From an uncultured Eubacteriales bacterium (lineage in GTDB: Bacteria; Bacillota; Clostridia; Lachnospirales; CAG-274), in NCBI GenBank assembly GCA_902496345.1, contig CABVAP010000008.1, forward strand, positions 1 through 42,294: 42,294 bases of DNA. Direction: 5' to 3'. Of the stretch, positions 33,407 through 41,303 are shown piece after piece; the first letter of the stretch is position 1; every line of letters begins with the position of its first letter. The notes beneath the pieces are model-generated. The model was not told the origin of the DNA and did no database searches. It was given only the letters and a program-made list of their open reading frames with translations. Position numbers and translations under genes: made by a program.

Positions 33407-34066
33407 TTGGATAAAAGAAGTTTTATTTTAGGGCTTGGTGTTGGTATAATTTTTACATCTATTGTTGTTTGGATTGCTTATGGTGTTTCTGATAGTAATG
33501 ATGTGGCTGTGGACGGAATAGAGGTTTCTACAGAAATTGTTCAGGATAATCAAGGTCAAGATGAACTTGAAGAAACAACAGCATCAGCTCCAGCACACTA
33601 TGAAGCTGAAACTATGGAGAAGGAAACTGTTATCTATAGTAATATTGACCCAGAGGAAGCTACAAAAAGCGAAGGTGTATCTTCTGATAATTCTGGAAAG
33701 GCAAAAAATAGTAAAAATGATAAAGATATAAATAGCAATAAAAATAAATCTGGTGACGATAAAAAACAAGATGCTTCAGACGATAGTCAGCCTAACTCTT
33801 CTGAAAATGAACAAAAAGAAAATGTTCAATCTGATACACCAAATTCTGGTGATGATTTATTTGCTGAAATTACTATAAGCTCTGGTGCTAATGCTAGAAA
33901 AGTTAGTACGGCTTTAGCAGAAAAAGGTGTTATTGATAACGCTTCAGATTATGAAAAATATTTGGTAAATAATAAAAAGACTACAAACATAAAAACTGGA
34001 ACATTTAAAATTCCTAAAGGTACGGATTTTGAAAATATAACAAGTATTATAACAAAGAAAAAATAA
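33407..34066 (+). CDS. Anchored protein with an MltG/YceG-like N-terminal domain, no catalytic domain
   Basis: A 219-residue protein: a membrane helix near residues 4-25, a low-complexity Glu/Asn/Ser/Lys linker (about 35-150), and a C-terminal 60-residue module (ITISSGANARKVSTALAEKG, then GVIDNASDYEKYLVNNKK and TGTFKIPKGTDFENI). That module resembles the LysM-like domain at the start of MltG transglycosylases, but the catalytic Glu-containing part is absent. The TTG start at 33407 is favoured (AAGGTGA 5 nt before); GTG 33398 is the alternative. It ends the flagellar tail. Role unknown, possibly peptidoglycan contact. Confidence 0.65.
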   Translation: MDKRSFILGLGVGIIFTSIVVWIAYGVSDSNDVAVDGIEVSTEIVQDNQGQDELEETTASAPAHYEAETMEKETVIYSNIDPEEATKSEGVSSDNSGKAKNSKNDKDINSNKNKSGDDKKQDASDDSQPNSSENEQKENVQSDTPNSGDDLFAEITISSGANARKVSTALAEKGVIDNASDYEKYLVNNKKTTNIKTGTFKIPKGTDFENITSIITKKK

Positions 34067-34070
34067 GAAA

Positions 34071-34101
34071 AAAGGATTGGAATATTTTGTTTCAATCCTT
34101 T
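34071..34101 (-). terminator. Convergent-region hairpin, best as minus-strand terminator
   Basis: AAAGGATTGGAA at 34071-34082 pairs with TTTCAATCCTTT at 34090-34101 (12 bp, one wobble). On the plus strand only TTTAAAATT follows. On the minus strand the stem runs into TTTTTTCTTATTTTTT (A-run at 34056-34074), so it should end the DUF6472-type and 200-aa transcript coming from the right. Confidence 0.65.
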
Positions 34102-34309
34102 AAAATTGTTGATAAAATTGATTTTTATATGTATTGTCGATTTCAAAATAATTGTTATAGAGTGTTAATCTATCAATGAAAATTGCATTTTTATTGGAGC
34201 AACAACTGTTTTAGGGAATTAAAGAACCACACAAAAAGTTGTTTATTTTGCTAGTTTAATTTGCAAAATAATATTGGGTTTTTCAAGGTTGTCAAAAAAT
34301 CAACAGACT
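34102..34309. other. 208-nt noncoding gap between two related hairpins
   Basis: No supportable gene. A promoter-like pair (TTGATA at 34109-34114, 17 nt, TATTGT at 34132-34137) points rightward, and the RNA up to 34345 could form extra stems: AACAACT near 34201 with AGTTGTT near 34238, and TATTTTGC with GCAAAATA around 34244-34267. A small RNA ending at the 34310-34345 terminator is possible. The only tiny frame (12 codons at about 34177) lacks a ribosome binding site. Confidence 0.3.
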
Positions 34310-34345
34310 AAAGGGATTGGAACGTTTTGTTTCAATCCCTTTTTT
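34310..34345 (+). terminator. Strong plus-strand terminator of the flagellar tail region
   Basis: AAAGGGATTGGAA at 34310-34322 pairs with TTTCAATCCCTTT at 34330-34342 and a T6 run (34340-34345) follows. The sequence is nearly identical to the hairpin at 34071-34101. It is the first good plus-strand terminator after the flagellar operon. Confidence 0.8.
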
Positions 34346-34375
34346 GGTTAATTATATAGATAGTTTAAAAATATA

Positions 34376-34555
34376 TTAATTCTGTTTCTTTACAACTTCA
34401 TACTCATTATTTGATTGGAAATATGGGCAATTATAATATGTATTTGACATATAGCGTGCCATTTCGTCTTCATCAAGAGAAACTTGACAATATGACATAC
34501 CAGTAAATTCGTCATATTCATAATTTAAACAGTATTCACAGACATTTGTATTCAT
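34376..34555 (-). CDS. Short cysteine-containing protein (DUF6472-like)
   Basis: A 59-residue protein too short for many gene callers. It starts at ATG 34555 behind AAAGGAGT and ends at TAA 34376. Four cysteines occur as CEYC at residues 6-9, a third in MSYCQVSLDEDEM and a fourth in YYNCPYF, which suggests a metal (zinc) site. The SLDEDEMARY and CPYF blocks match short proteins that I recall as the DUF6472 family in Lachnospiraceae. It lies 20 nt downstream of the 200-aa membrane protein gene and probably shares its transcript. Confidence 0.75.
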   Translation of the reverse strand: MNTNVCEYCLNYEYDEFTGMSYCQVSLDEDEMARYMSNTYYNCPYFQSNNEYEVVKKQN

Positions 34556-34574
34556 TATTTACTCCTTTAGTATA

Positions 34575-35177
34575 TTAAAAATTTTTCAATATTTTTGATT
34601 TTAAACTTAATTCTGAATTTTCAACTAATTCTCTTAATGAGGAAAGTTTTTCATTGCGATTATTTTTTTTATATATATCTATGAGTAATATGTATGCTTT
34701 GCTTAAATCACATTTTAGTCTTAATGCTTCATTTAAAATGATTTCGGCATCAGTTGTATTATCTTCTTGTAAAAGCATTTCTGCCCAAGATACAAGCTCT
34801 TTCATATAAGAATTATAATGTTCCTCGTAAATAGTTATTTTATCTAAATTTGAAAATCCATATTTTAATTTTAAATCAGTATTTGAAATTTGTTCGTCAA
34901 ACCTTAACATAGGTAATTTTGACTTTTTCAAAATTTTATTTTGTATATTTATAATTTTCTTATTTTTGTCTGTTTCTTCGTAATTTTTTATCGGTAATAT
35001 ATCTACATCAGGTTTTATGTAAAATTTATCTTCTACATCTCTTTTTCTTGTCATATTCGCTTGCATTTCTTTTTCCATAACATCTTCTATATCTTTTTTT
35101 AAATCAACTTTATTTTTTCGCATCATAATATGTATCGCTAGTGTAGTACCTACAAATAGAATAAAACAAATTGGCAT
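34575..35177 (-). CDS. Single-pass membrane protein, unknown function
   Basis: A 200-residue protein not recognised. It begins with a hydrophobic segment (PICFILFVGTTLAIHIMM, about 2-19) and continues with a charged Lys-rich cytoplasmic or external region. The C-terminal 80 residues (YMKELVSWAEMLLQEDNTTD, then AEIILNEALRLKCDLSKAYI) look like helix pairs of a tetratricopeptide-type fold. GGGAGGACT lies before the ATG (35177). It is transcribed away from the UvrD-type gene and followed by the 59-aa gene. Confidence 0.7.
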   Translation of the reverse strand: MPICFILFVGTTLAIHIMMRKNKVDLKKDIEDVMEKEMQANMTRKRDVEDKFYIKPDVDILPIKNYEETDKNKKIINIQNKILKKSKLPMLRFDEQISNTDLKLKYGFSNLDKITIYEEHYNSYMKELVSWAEMLLQEDNTTDAEIILNEALRLKCDLSKAYILLIDIYKKNNRNEKLSSLRELVENSELSLKSKILKNF

Positions 35178-35206
35178 TTTAAGTCCTCCCTATTAAATTT
35201 GCAGTA

Positions 35207-35234
35207 TTGCCTTATGTAAAATTTATGTTATAAT
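35207..35234 (+). promoter_or_regulatory. SigA promoter of the UvrD-type helicase gene
   Basis: TTGCCT at 35207-35212, 16 nt, then TATAAT at 35229-35234 with TG at 35226-35227 as extended -10. The start point near 35241 gives a leader of about 57 nt with a GGAGG site before the ATG at 35298. Confidence 0.65.
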
Positions 35235-35235
35235 A

Positions 35236-35264
35236 ATTATACACGCATTATGGAAATTTATAAA
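35236..35264 (-). promoter_or_regulatory. Divergent promoter of the 200-aa membrane protein gene
   Basis: Reading the minus strand, TTTATA (35264-35259) is followed after 17 nt by TATAAT (35241-35236). It abuts the divergent plus-strand promoter, so the two polymerases would compete in the same 60 bp. Confidence 0.45.
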
Positions 35265-35297
35265 GTATTTTTTTGATTTTTTTTGGAGGCAATTTAG

Positions 35298-37157
35298 ATG
35301 TCTAAACTAGAACTTAATGAAAAACAGAGAGAGGCTGTTTCTCATAACACAGGGCCTATGATGGTTTTGGCCGGCCCAGGAAGTGGAAAAACAACGGTTA
35401 TTATACACAGAATAAAAACTCTTATAGAAAAATATAATGTTTTACCTAAAGACATTCTTGTTATAACATTTACTAAGGCTGCTGCTAATGAAATGAAAAG
35501 TCGTTTTAACGGAATCGACAAGCAAAACAGCAACGTTACATTTGGAACATTTCATTCTTACTTTTTTAGAATACTTAGAAATAGTTTTGGATTTACACTT
35601 GATAATGTTATACGTGATGATGAAAAAAAGGCTATAATTCAAAGAATAATTAAAGAAAAAGAACTTATAATTGACGATGAAGAAGAATATATTTCTAATA
35701 TTATGAATGAAATTTCTTTAGTTAAAAGTGAGCTTGAAAATTATGATAACCATAAATCTTCTAACTTTGGACAATCAGAATTTGCCTCTATTTATGTTGC
35801 GTATGAAAATATAAAAAGTGAAAATGCTAAAATTGACTTTGATGATATGGTTTGTAAGTGCTATGAACTATTACAACAGAATCCTGATGTTTTAAAAAGG
35901 TGGAAAGACAGATATAAATACATACTCATAGATGAATTTCAAGATATTAATAATGCTCAATATCAATGTATACGACTTTTGACAGAAAGAAACAGCAATA
36001 TTTTTATTGTTGGAGATGATGACCAAAGTATATACAAATTTAGAGGGGCAAGACCTGAGTTTTTATTAAAGTTTCCTGATGATTTTGATAATGTTCAGAA
36101 AATTATCCTTGATACAAATTATCGCTCGACAAATCAAATTATAAATTTATGCAATGCCGTTATAAAGAACAATAGTAACAGGTATGAAAAAATAATAAAG
36201 GGAACAAAAAAAGAGGGTAATATGCCCGTTCTTATAAAAAGTGATGATATTTCAACAGAGGCTAACGAAATTGCAAAAAAAGTTATAAGTTATGTTGATA
36301 GGTTTAAACTTAGTTATGATAGGATTGCTGTTATATATCGAACTAACATACAAGCAAGGGCCATTGTTGACGCATTTATGGATTTTAACATACCTTATCA
36401 AATTAAAGATGAAATACCTAGCATTTATGAGCATAGAGTTGCAAAAGATATTTTTGCATATTTAAGGCTTATTTTAAATTCAAATGATGATTTAGCACTT
36501 GAAAGAATTATAAACAAACCCAAAAGATATATAAGCAAAGCTTTAATTGCAGAGGCTAAAAATAATAAAAAAACAACTTTACTTAACGCATTTTTTGAAT
36601 CAAAAAATATACAAAGTTGGCAAAGCGATAGGCTTGACGAACTTATATATAACTTGGTGTCTGCAAAAAACAAAACAACATACGAAGCTTTTAAATATAT
36701 AAGACGAATTATTGGGTATGATGAATATATAAAGGAATATGCAAACTTTAGAAAAGTAAATCCTAAAAGCCTTTTTGAAGTGCTTGATGAAATTCAAGAA
36801 TCAGCAAAAGGGTATGATAAAATAGAAGAATATTTGACCCACGTTGAAGATGTTATTTCTGAAATGAAAGAACAAAAAACAAAGAGAGCTACGACAAAAG
36901 AGGGTGTTATTCTTTCAACTATGCACAGTGCGAAAGGGCTTGAATTTGATATTGTTTTTGTTACAAGTGCTGTCGAGGGGGTTATCCCTCACGAAAAAAG
37001 CGTTACTATTGACGAAATAGAAGAAGAAAGACGACTTTTTTATGTTGCTATAACACGTGCTAAAAAACTTCTTTTTATTTCTATCATAAAAACAAGATAT
37101 GACCAAACAGTTAAACCAACTAGATTTTTAAAGAAAATAATAAAAACAGGAGAATGA
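35298..37157 (+). CDS. UvrD/Rep-family ATP-dependent DNA helicase, short form
   Basis: A superfamily-1 3'-5' helicase. The 619 residues contain all motifs: Q motif LNEKQREAV, Walker A GPGSGKTT, TFTKAAANEMKSR, Walker B LIDEFQD, GDDDQSIYKFRGA, TNYRST, STMHSAKGLEFDIVFVTS and EEERRLFYVAITRAKK. It ends soon after motif VI, lacking the C-terminal extension of PcrA (usually above 700 residues), so it is a shorter paralogue and not the housekeeping PcrA. GGAGGCAATTT precedes the ATG. DNA repair or replication-restart roles are inferred from the family. Confidence 0.92.
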   Translation: MSKLELNEKQREAVSHNTGPMMVLAGPGSGKTTVIIHRIKTLIEKYNVLPKDILVITFTKAAANEMKSRFNGIDKQNSNVTFGTFHSYFFRILRNSFGFTLDNVIRDDEKKAIIQRIIKEKELIIDDEEEYISNIMNEISLVKSELENYDNHKSSNFGQSEFASIYVAYENIKSENAKIDFDDMVCKCYELLQQNPDVLKRWKDRYKYILIDEFQDINNAQYQCIRLLTERNSNIFIVGDDDQSIYKFRGARPEFLLKFPDDFDNVQKIILDTNYRSTNQIINLCNAVIKNNSNRYEKIIKGTKKEGNMPVLIKSDDISTEANEIAKKVISYVDRFKLSYDRIAVIYRTNIQARAIVDAFMDFNIPYQIKDEIPSIYEHRVAKDIFAYLRLILNSNDDLALERIINKPKRYISKALIAEAKNNKKTTLLNAFFESKNIQSWQSDRLDELIYNLVSAKNKTTYEAFKYIRRIIGYDEYIKEYANFRKVNPKSLFEVLDEIQESAKGYDKIEEYLTHVEDVISEMKEQKTKRATTKEGVILSTMHSAKGLEFDIVFVTSAVEGVIPHEKSVTIDEIEEERRLFYVAITRAKKLLFISIIKTRYDQTVKPTRFLKKIIKTGE

Positions 37158-37159
37158 TT

Positions 37160-37273
37160 ATGAAAAGAAAAAGTAAAATTAATAATGAGAAAAAAAGGTT
37201 ATTTATCGGTGTTATTGCAATTTTTTTAGCATTTATTATGGTTTTTAGTGCTGTTGCCCCGTTTTTAAGCTAA
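37160..37273 (+). CDS. 37-residue single-pass membrane protein
   Basis: A small gene just 2 nt after the helicase stop. The ribosome binding site AGGAGAATG lies in the end of the helicase gene, 8 nt before the ATG. The peptide has a basic start (MKRKSKINNEKKR), one membrane helix (about 14-35, LFIGVIAIFLAFIMVFSAV), and a short APFLS tail. Overlapping position and good ribosome binding site support translation, but no family is recognised. Confidence 0.6.
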   Translation: MKRKSKINNEKKRLFIGVIAIFLAFIMVFSAVAPFLS

Positions 37274-37292
37274 CATATTTTTCATAAATATT

Positions 37293-37322
37293 TTGACAGT
37301 ATGTACTAATTTATGGTATATT
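37293..37322 (+). promoter_or_regulatory. SigA promoter of the 726-aa anchored protein gene
   Basis: A perfect TTGACA at 37293-37298, 18 nt, then TATATT at 37317-37322 with TG at 37314-37315. The start point would be near 37329, 33 nt before the TTG start. Confidence 0.6.
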
Positions 37323-37361
37323 AATACTGTATAAAGTTTGTAAGTTGGGGGTGTATCTATT

Positions 37362-39542
37362 TTGATTTTAGATAAATTAAAACAAATTTTTAAAGGTAGA
37401 GATGATGACGGGGAAAATGTCGCATCTAGTACCATTGATGGAAACAAAGAGGCTTTGAATGAAAATGTTGTTTATCCAGAAGATGTTTCTGGAGAAAATA
37501 ACGCAGAGGTTGATACGTCTGATGATATTGGCGTTAGCAATGATGACGTTGATAATTCTGATAATTTAGATAGTACAGATGTAGGTGCAGAAGAAAGTAT
37601 TCAAGATGTTGAAGAAAACAGCGAAGATATAGAAAATGAAGACTTTAACCTACTTAATGCAAAAGATGATGTTGTAAGCGATGATGATGAACCTTCTGAC
37701 GAAACACAAGAGCCGGTAAGCTCTGAACCTCAAGTTGATTATGACAAGGAAATAGAGGAATTATTAAAACAGGATTCAGCAACAGAGGTTGAAGATGTTG
37801 ATTATGAATACATAAATGATATTTCTGTTTATGATACTCTTAGAAATGAAAAAGAGGATATTCTTAAAGAATTAGATGAGGAATTAAACGGTGACTCAGA
37901 GGGAGAACAACAAGAGGAAAGTGGAGGAAGTAATGTCCTTTATATTGTCCTTATTGCTGTTATTACTGCTATAATCGTATCTATTATATCTTTTGTTATA
38001 ATTATTTCATCAGCTTACAGCAAAAGTAAACCTGATGAAAAAGAGGGCAAGAATGTTATAAGTAACGCATCTTATAAATCAAACAAGGCGAACTTTACTT
38101 ATGTATCTCAAAAAGCTGAAATTGATGGACAAGAAATTAAATTATCAAAAATTTTGGTTGATTCAAAAGCTACTTTGTTTTATTTTGACAACAAATTTGA
38201 TATTCAAAAATATAATATTATTTTGTCAGATAACAATAGCAATGTCTATGGTATGGATTTATCGTTTGTGCAGAATATGTCACAATCTAAAGAAGATGAA
38301 TCAAACACTATTTTAAGATTTGAACCACTTAGCCAAAATGTTAAAAGTATTAACCTTTCATTCTATAGTCCTGAAACAAATTCACACATTGAGTTTCCTT
38401 TTGAATTTGACAGTCCTATTCAGCCTACAGATGTTAAATATGTTTACGGTGGTTCATCTGATAATGGTAAAGATGTTAAGGTAACCGTTGACAATGCTGT
38501 TTTTTCTAGTGCCGGTTCAACTATTAACTATACTATTAAATCTTCTGGAAGTGGATATGTTGTTGTACAAGATTCATCAAAAAATGATGACTGTGTTATA
38601 CTTGAGGAAGATGCGTCAAACATTAAAAAAATGAAAAAATATCCATCTTTATACCAGTTTAATAACGGAAGTATTATTCTTGGAAGAATGGATTTTGATA
38701 GTGTATCAAATCTTAATAGTAAAGTATACTTAGATTTTAAAAATTTATTTAAACGTTACACTATTAATAGAGATTTTAATGCAAGTAGCATTTATGGAAC
38801 AACTAATCAAGATGCTGTTTCTTTTGAAGTTGGAAATTATAAAGTTTTCCTTGAAGGTATTGCACAATACAACGATAAAATCGTTTTAGTTTATCACGCA
38901 GAAAATAAAAATGTTAAGTATGATAAAAACAACCCTAATGCTAATAGGGTAGAGGTTAGACTTGATGCACAGATTGTTTCGTCTACAGCTTCTGGTATGG
39001 AGGTTATACTTGAGGGGACTTCTCAATCGGCTGATTATGGTACAGATATGATTTTTCCTGTTAGCGAAAGCAACAGAAGTTTGGTTTATAGCCTTGGAAG
39101 TAGTAGTTTAAAAGTTCGTGTTAATGCTGTTCTTATTAAGACTGACGATGTTCAACTTGAATATGACCTTTCAAAAGCAGAAACAGTTGAAAACAAGGAT
39201 AGGGAAAAAGCCACAACAGATATAGTTGATATATTTAAAGGTAGACTTGCTTATAAATCCGGTGAAAAAATTCTTAAATCGGTTACAGGTTTTAGCGAAC
39301 AGCTTATGAAAGACGGAAGTATCTTTTCTGAATATACACCAGAAACAATAACTGAAAAAGCTCAGTATTCAGCTCAGGTTATAAGTTCTTCTCTTGAGGG
39401 CGATAAATGTTACGCTGTTGTTCAAGAGGTATGGAAAGGCATAAATGGTATGAAACAAACGCATTTCTATAGAACGCACAAGATTGTAGCTCAAAAAGGC
39501 GATTATTTCTGGACAATTATAGAGGATAATGTAATAAAATAA
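37362..39542 (+). CDS. Large single-pass membrane protein with acidic cytoplasmic domain, unknown
   Basis: A 726-residue protein that I do not recognise. Residues 1-188 are very acidic (Asp/Glu/Asn/Ser runs) and probably disordered; a membrane helix lies at about 191-217 (NVLYIVLIAVITAIIVSIIS onward); the remaining ~500 residues are presumably outside the cell and beta-rich, with a charged helix near 590-620 and a final well-ordered segment YAVVQEVWKGINGMKQTHFY. No signal peptidase, LPXTG or catalytic motif was found. The start is TTG behind GGGGGTG. It is transcribed from its own promoter and ends at a strong terminator, so it is a single gene. Confidence 0.85.
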   Translation: MILDKLKQIFKGRDDDGENVASSTIDGNKEALNENVVYPEDVSGENNAEVDTSDDIGVSNDDVDNSDNLDSTDVGAEESIQDVEENSEDIENEDFNLLNAKDDVVSDDDEPSDETQEPVSSEPQVDYDKEIEELLKQDSATEVEDVDYEYINDISVYDTLRNEKEDILKELDEELNGDSEGEQQEESGGSNVLYIVLIAVITAIIVSIISFVIIISSAYSKSKPDEKEGKNVISNASYKSNKANFTYVSQKAEIDGQEIKLSKILVDSKATLFYFDNKFDIQKYNIILSDNNSNVYGMDLSFVQNMSQSKEDESNTILRFEPLSQNVKSINLSFYSPETNSHIEFPFEFDSPIQPTDVKYVYGGSSDNGKDVKVTVDNAVFSSAGSTINYTIKSSGSGYVVVQDSSKNDDCVILEEDASNIKKMKKYPSLYQFNNGSIILGRMDFDSVSNLNSKVYLDFKNLFKRYTINRDFNASSIYGTTNQDAVSFEVGNYKVFLEGIAQYNDKIVLVYHAENKNVKYDKNNPNANRVEVRLDAQIVSSTASGMEVILEGTSQSADYGTDMIFPVSESNRSLVYSLGSSSLKVRVNAVLIKTDDVQLEYDLSKAETVENKDREKATTDIVDIFKGRLAYKSGEKILKSVTGFSEQLMKDGSIFSEYTPETITEKAQYSAQVISSSLEGDKCYAVVQEVWKGINGMKQTHFYRTHKIVAQKGDYFWTIIEDNVIK

Positions 39543-39582
39543 TTATTAACTGAAAGTTAGAGTTGATTTTCGACAGATATAT

Positions 39583-39625
39583 AAAAACAGCTATTTAAGT
39601 TTATGACTTGAATGGCTGTTTTTTT
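39583..39625 (+). terminator. Terminator after the 726-aa gene
   Basis: AAAAACAGCTATTTAAG at 39583-39599 pairs with CTTGAATGGCTGTTTTT at about 39607-39623 (two wobbles) and ends in a T7 run. The A-run on the left makes it T-rich on the other strand too, so it could act in both directions. Confidence 0.85.
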
Positions 39626-39709
39626 GTGTAAATATTTTGTTTGGGGTTATAGATTAAAAGATATAAAACAATATTGATTTTTTTGTTATCGAAAATTTAT
39701 GGTAAAAAT

Positions 39710-39737
39710 AAAGGCTTTGAACTATCTCAAAGTCTTT
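39710..39737 (-). terminator. Probable terminator of the carboxypeptidase gene
   Basis: AAAGGCTTTGA at 39710-39720 can pair with TCAAAGTCTTT at 39727-39737, with one weak pair. On the minus strand it is followed by CCTTTATTTTTACC. It lies 15 nt beyond the dacF stop. The A-C mismatch in the minus-strand RNA lowers confidence. Confidence 0.45.
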
Positions 39738-39751
39738 ATACTTAACAAATT

Positions 39752-41149
39752 TTATTTAAATGATATTCTGTTTTTATTTTTATTTCTAATATACTTTCTT
39801 ATGAAATATACTAAAAGAGAAAGGACAACAGCTACACCGACAACAATGGCAGCTATAAGCAAAATATTTAATGTGTTATCTATAAACTTTTTCATATTTT
39901 CTTCGTCTTGAAGTGTTTCCTCTGGTATTAGGTCAATTTTTGTATTAGAAACAAGGTCAACCTGACCTAACGTTTGCGAATTATTGTCGTCTGTGTAAAT
40001 TACATCAAGAGAACCGACTTTATCGCCTATTTTAACAGGACCGTCAACTTGTTCTGGTAAATTGATTTTTGTTGTTATTTTTGATGTATCTATATTTTTA
40101 GGAACGAACGAAGTAAAATCATCAGCAGGAACAACTGATATTTTACCCAAATCTATTGTTTGGTCGTGGAAAGTTTGAATTGTGTTTGTTATACCTGTGT
40201 AACTTTCTTTATCAAACAATTTTTTCTCTTCAAATAAGGTAAATCCATATTCCATAAGTTTTTTTGAATCTACATAGGTATTAGTACCTTGGTCCTTTAA
40301 AACTACGGAAATTAAGTTCATATCGTCCTTTTTACAATATGTAACGAGTGTATTTCCTGCTTGGTCTGTGAAACCTGTCTTTCCACCTACACAGTATTCA
40401 TAATAAAAATTATTATATGGGTTTATAAATTTATTGCTATTGTGAAGATAACGAGGTTCATTTACAATGTTTGTAGGTGGAATAGTGTAGCTATATGTAT
40501 TTATTACTTTTACAAAAGTTTCATTCTTTATTGCCTCTTTCATAATAAGAGCCATATCTCTTGCTGTTGTATAATGGTTATCATCGTGGAAACCGTGAGG
40601 ATTTGCAAAGTGTGTGTTTTTTGCCCCTATCTCTTTTAATCTGTTGTTTGCAATTTTCATAAAGTTTTCAACAGAACCACCTATATGTTCAGCAACAGCC
40701 ATACAGACTTCATTTGCAGAGGCAAGCATAATACCATATATCGCTTGCTCTACAGTTATTTCTTCGTTTTCTCTCATACCTATATGGCTACTTCCTGGCC
40801 CTATGCCAAAAATCGCATTATGAGAATGTTTTATTTTATCATCAAGCTTACAATTTTCTATAGTAAGTAATGTTGTTAAAATTTTTGTTATACTTGCTGG
40901 ATAACGCTTTGAGTCAGCGTCTTTTTCATAAAGAACAATTCCAGTGTCAGCATCTATTAAAATTGCTGATTCGGCAATAATTGTTGGTGCTGATGTATTA
41001 TTATTTGTTTGGGTTTGTTGTGTCTGTTGTGTTTCTTGTATAGTAGTAGTTTCCATTTCTGTAGCAGTTTCTGCAAAAGAATATGAAAAATTATTTAGCA
41101 CAAATGACAAAAATATGGTACAATGAATAATAGCTTTTTTAAAATTCAT
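39752..41149 (-). CDS. D-alanyl-D-alanine carboxypeptidase (DacF/PBP5 type, S11 family)
   Basis: A low-molecular-weight penicillin-binding protein that trims the terminal D-Ala of peptidoglycan stem peptides outside the membrane. The 465-residue protein begins with a signal peptide (MNFKKAIIHCTIFLSFVLNN, cleavage after SYSFA), then a Thr/Gln-rich linker, and the S11 domain: SxxK in ASITK, SxN in LASANEV, KTG in GGKTGFTD. A C-terminal PBP5-like beta domain precedes a final membrane helix (about 428-452) with a basic tail. I choose ATG 41149 over 41176 because GGAG precedes it at normal spacing. It could be DacF or a vegetative homologue. Confidence 0.92.
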   Translation of the reverse strand: MNFKKAIIHCTIFLSFVLNNFSYSFAETATEMETTTIQETQQTQQTQTNNNTSAPTIIAESAILIDADTGIVLYEKDADSKRYPASITKILTTLLTIENCKLDDKIKHSHNAIFGIGPGSSHIGMRENEEITVEQAIYGIMLASANEVCMAVAEHIGGSVENFMKIANNRLKEIGAKNTHFANPHGFHDDNHYTTARDMALIMKEAIKNETFVKVINTYSYTIPPTNIVNEPRYLHNSNKFINPYNNFYYEYCVGGKTGFTDQAGNTLVTYCKKDDMNLISVVLKDQGTNTYVDSKKLMEYGFTLFEEKKLFDKESYTGITNTIQTFHDQTIDLGKISVVPADDFTSFVPKNIDTSKITTKINLPEQVDGPVKIGDKVGSLDVIYTDDNNSQTLGQVDLVSNTKIDLIPEETLQDEENMKKFIDNTLNILLIAAIVVGVAVVLSLLVYFIRKYIRNKNKNRISFK

Positions 41150-41303
41150 TTGTATTCTCCTTTCAAAATAGTGCATTGTTATAATTAAAAAATTTTGAAA
41201 ATGTAAAATTTCAACAAATATAACAACAAGCTCTATTATAACACTTAAATATACAATTAATCAAGTAAAATATTTCTAAAAAATAAAAATGAGGTGTCTA
41301 TCA

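Noticed and set aside
34177..34215. 12-codon frame in the noncoding gap
   Set aside because: No ribosome binding site, no conservation evidence, too short to claim.
39699..39911. 70-codon plus-strand frame overlapping the end of the carboxypeptidase gene
   Set aside because: Antisense shadow of the conserved S11 protein; no ribosome binding site.
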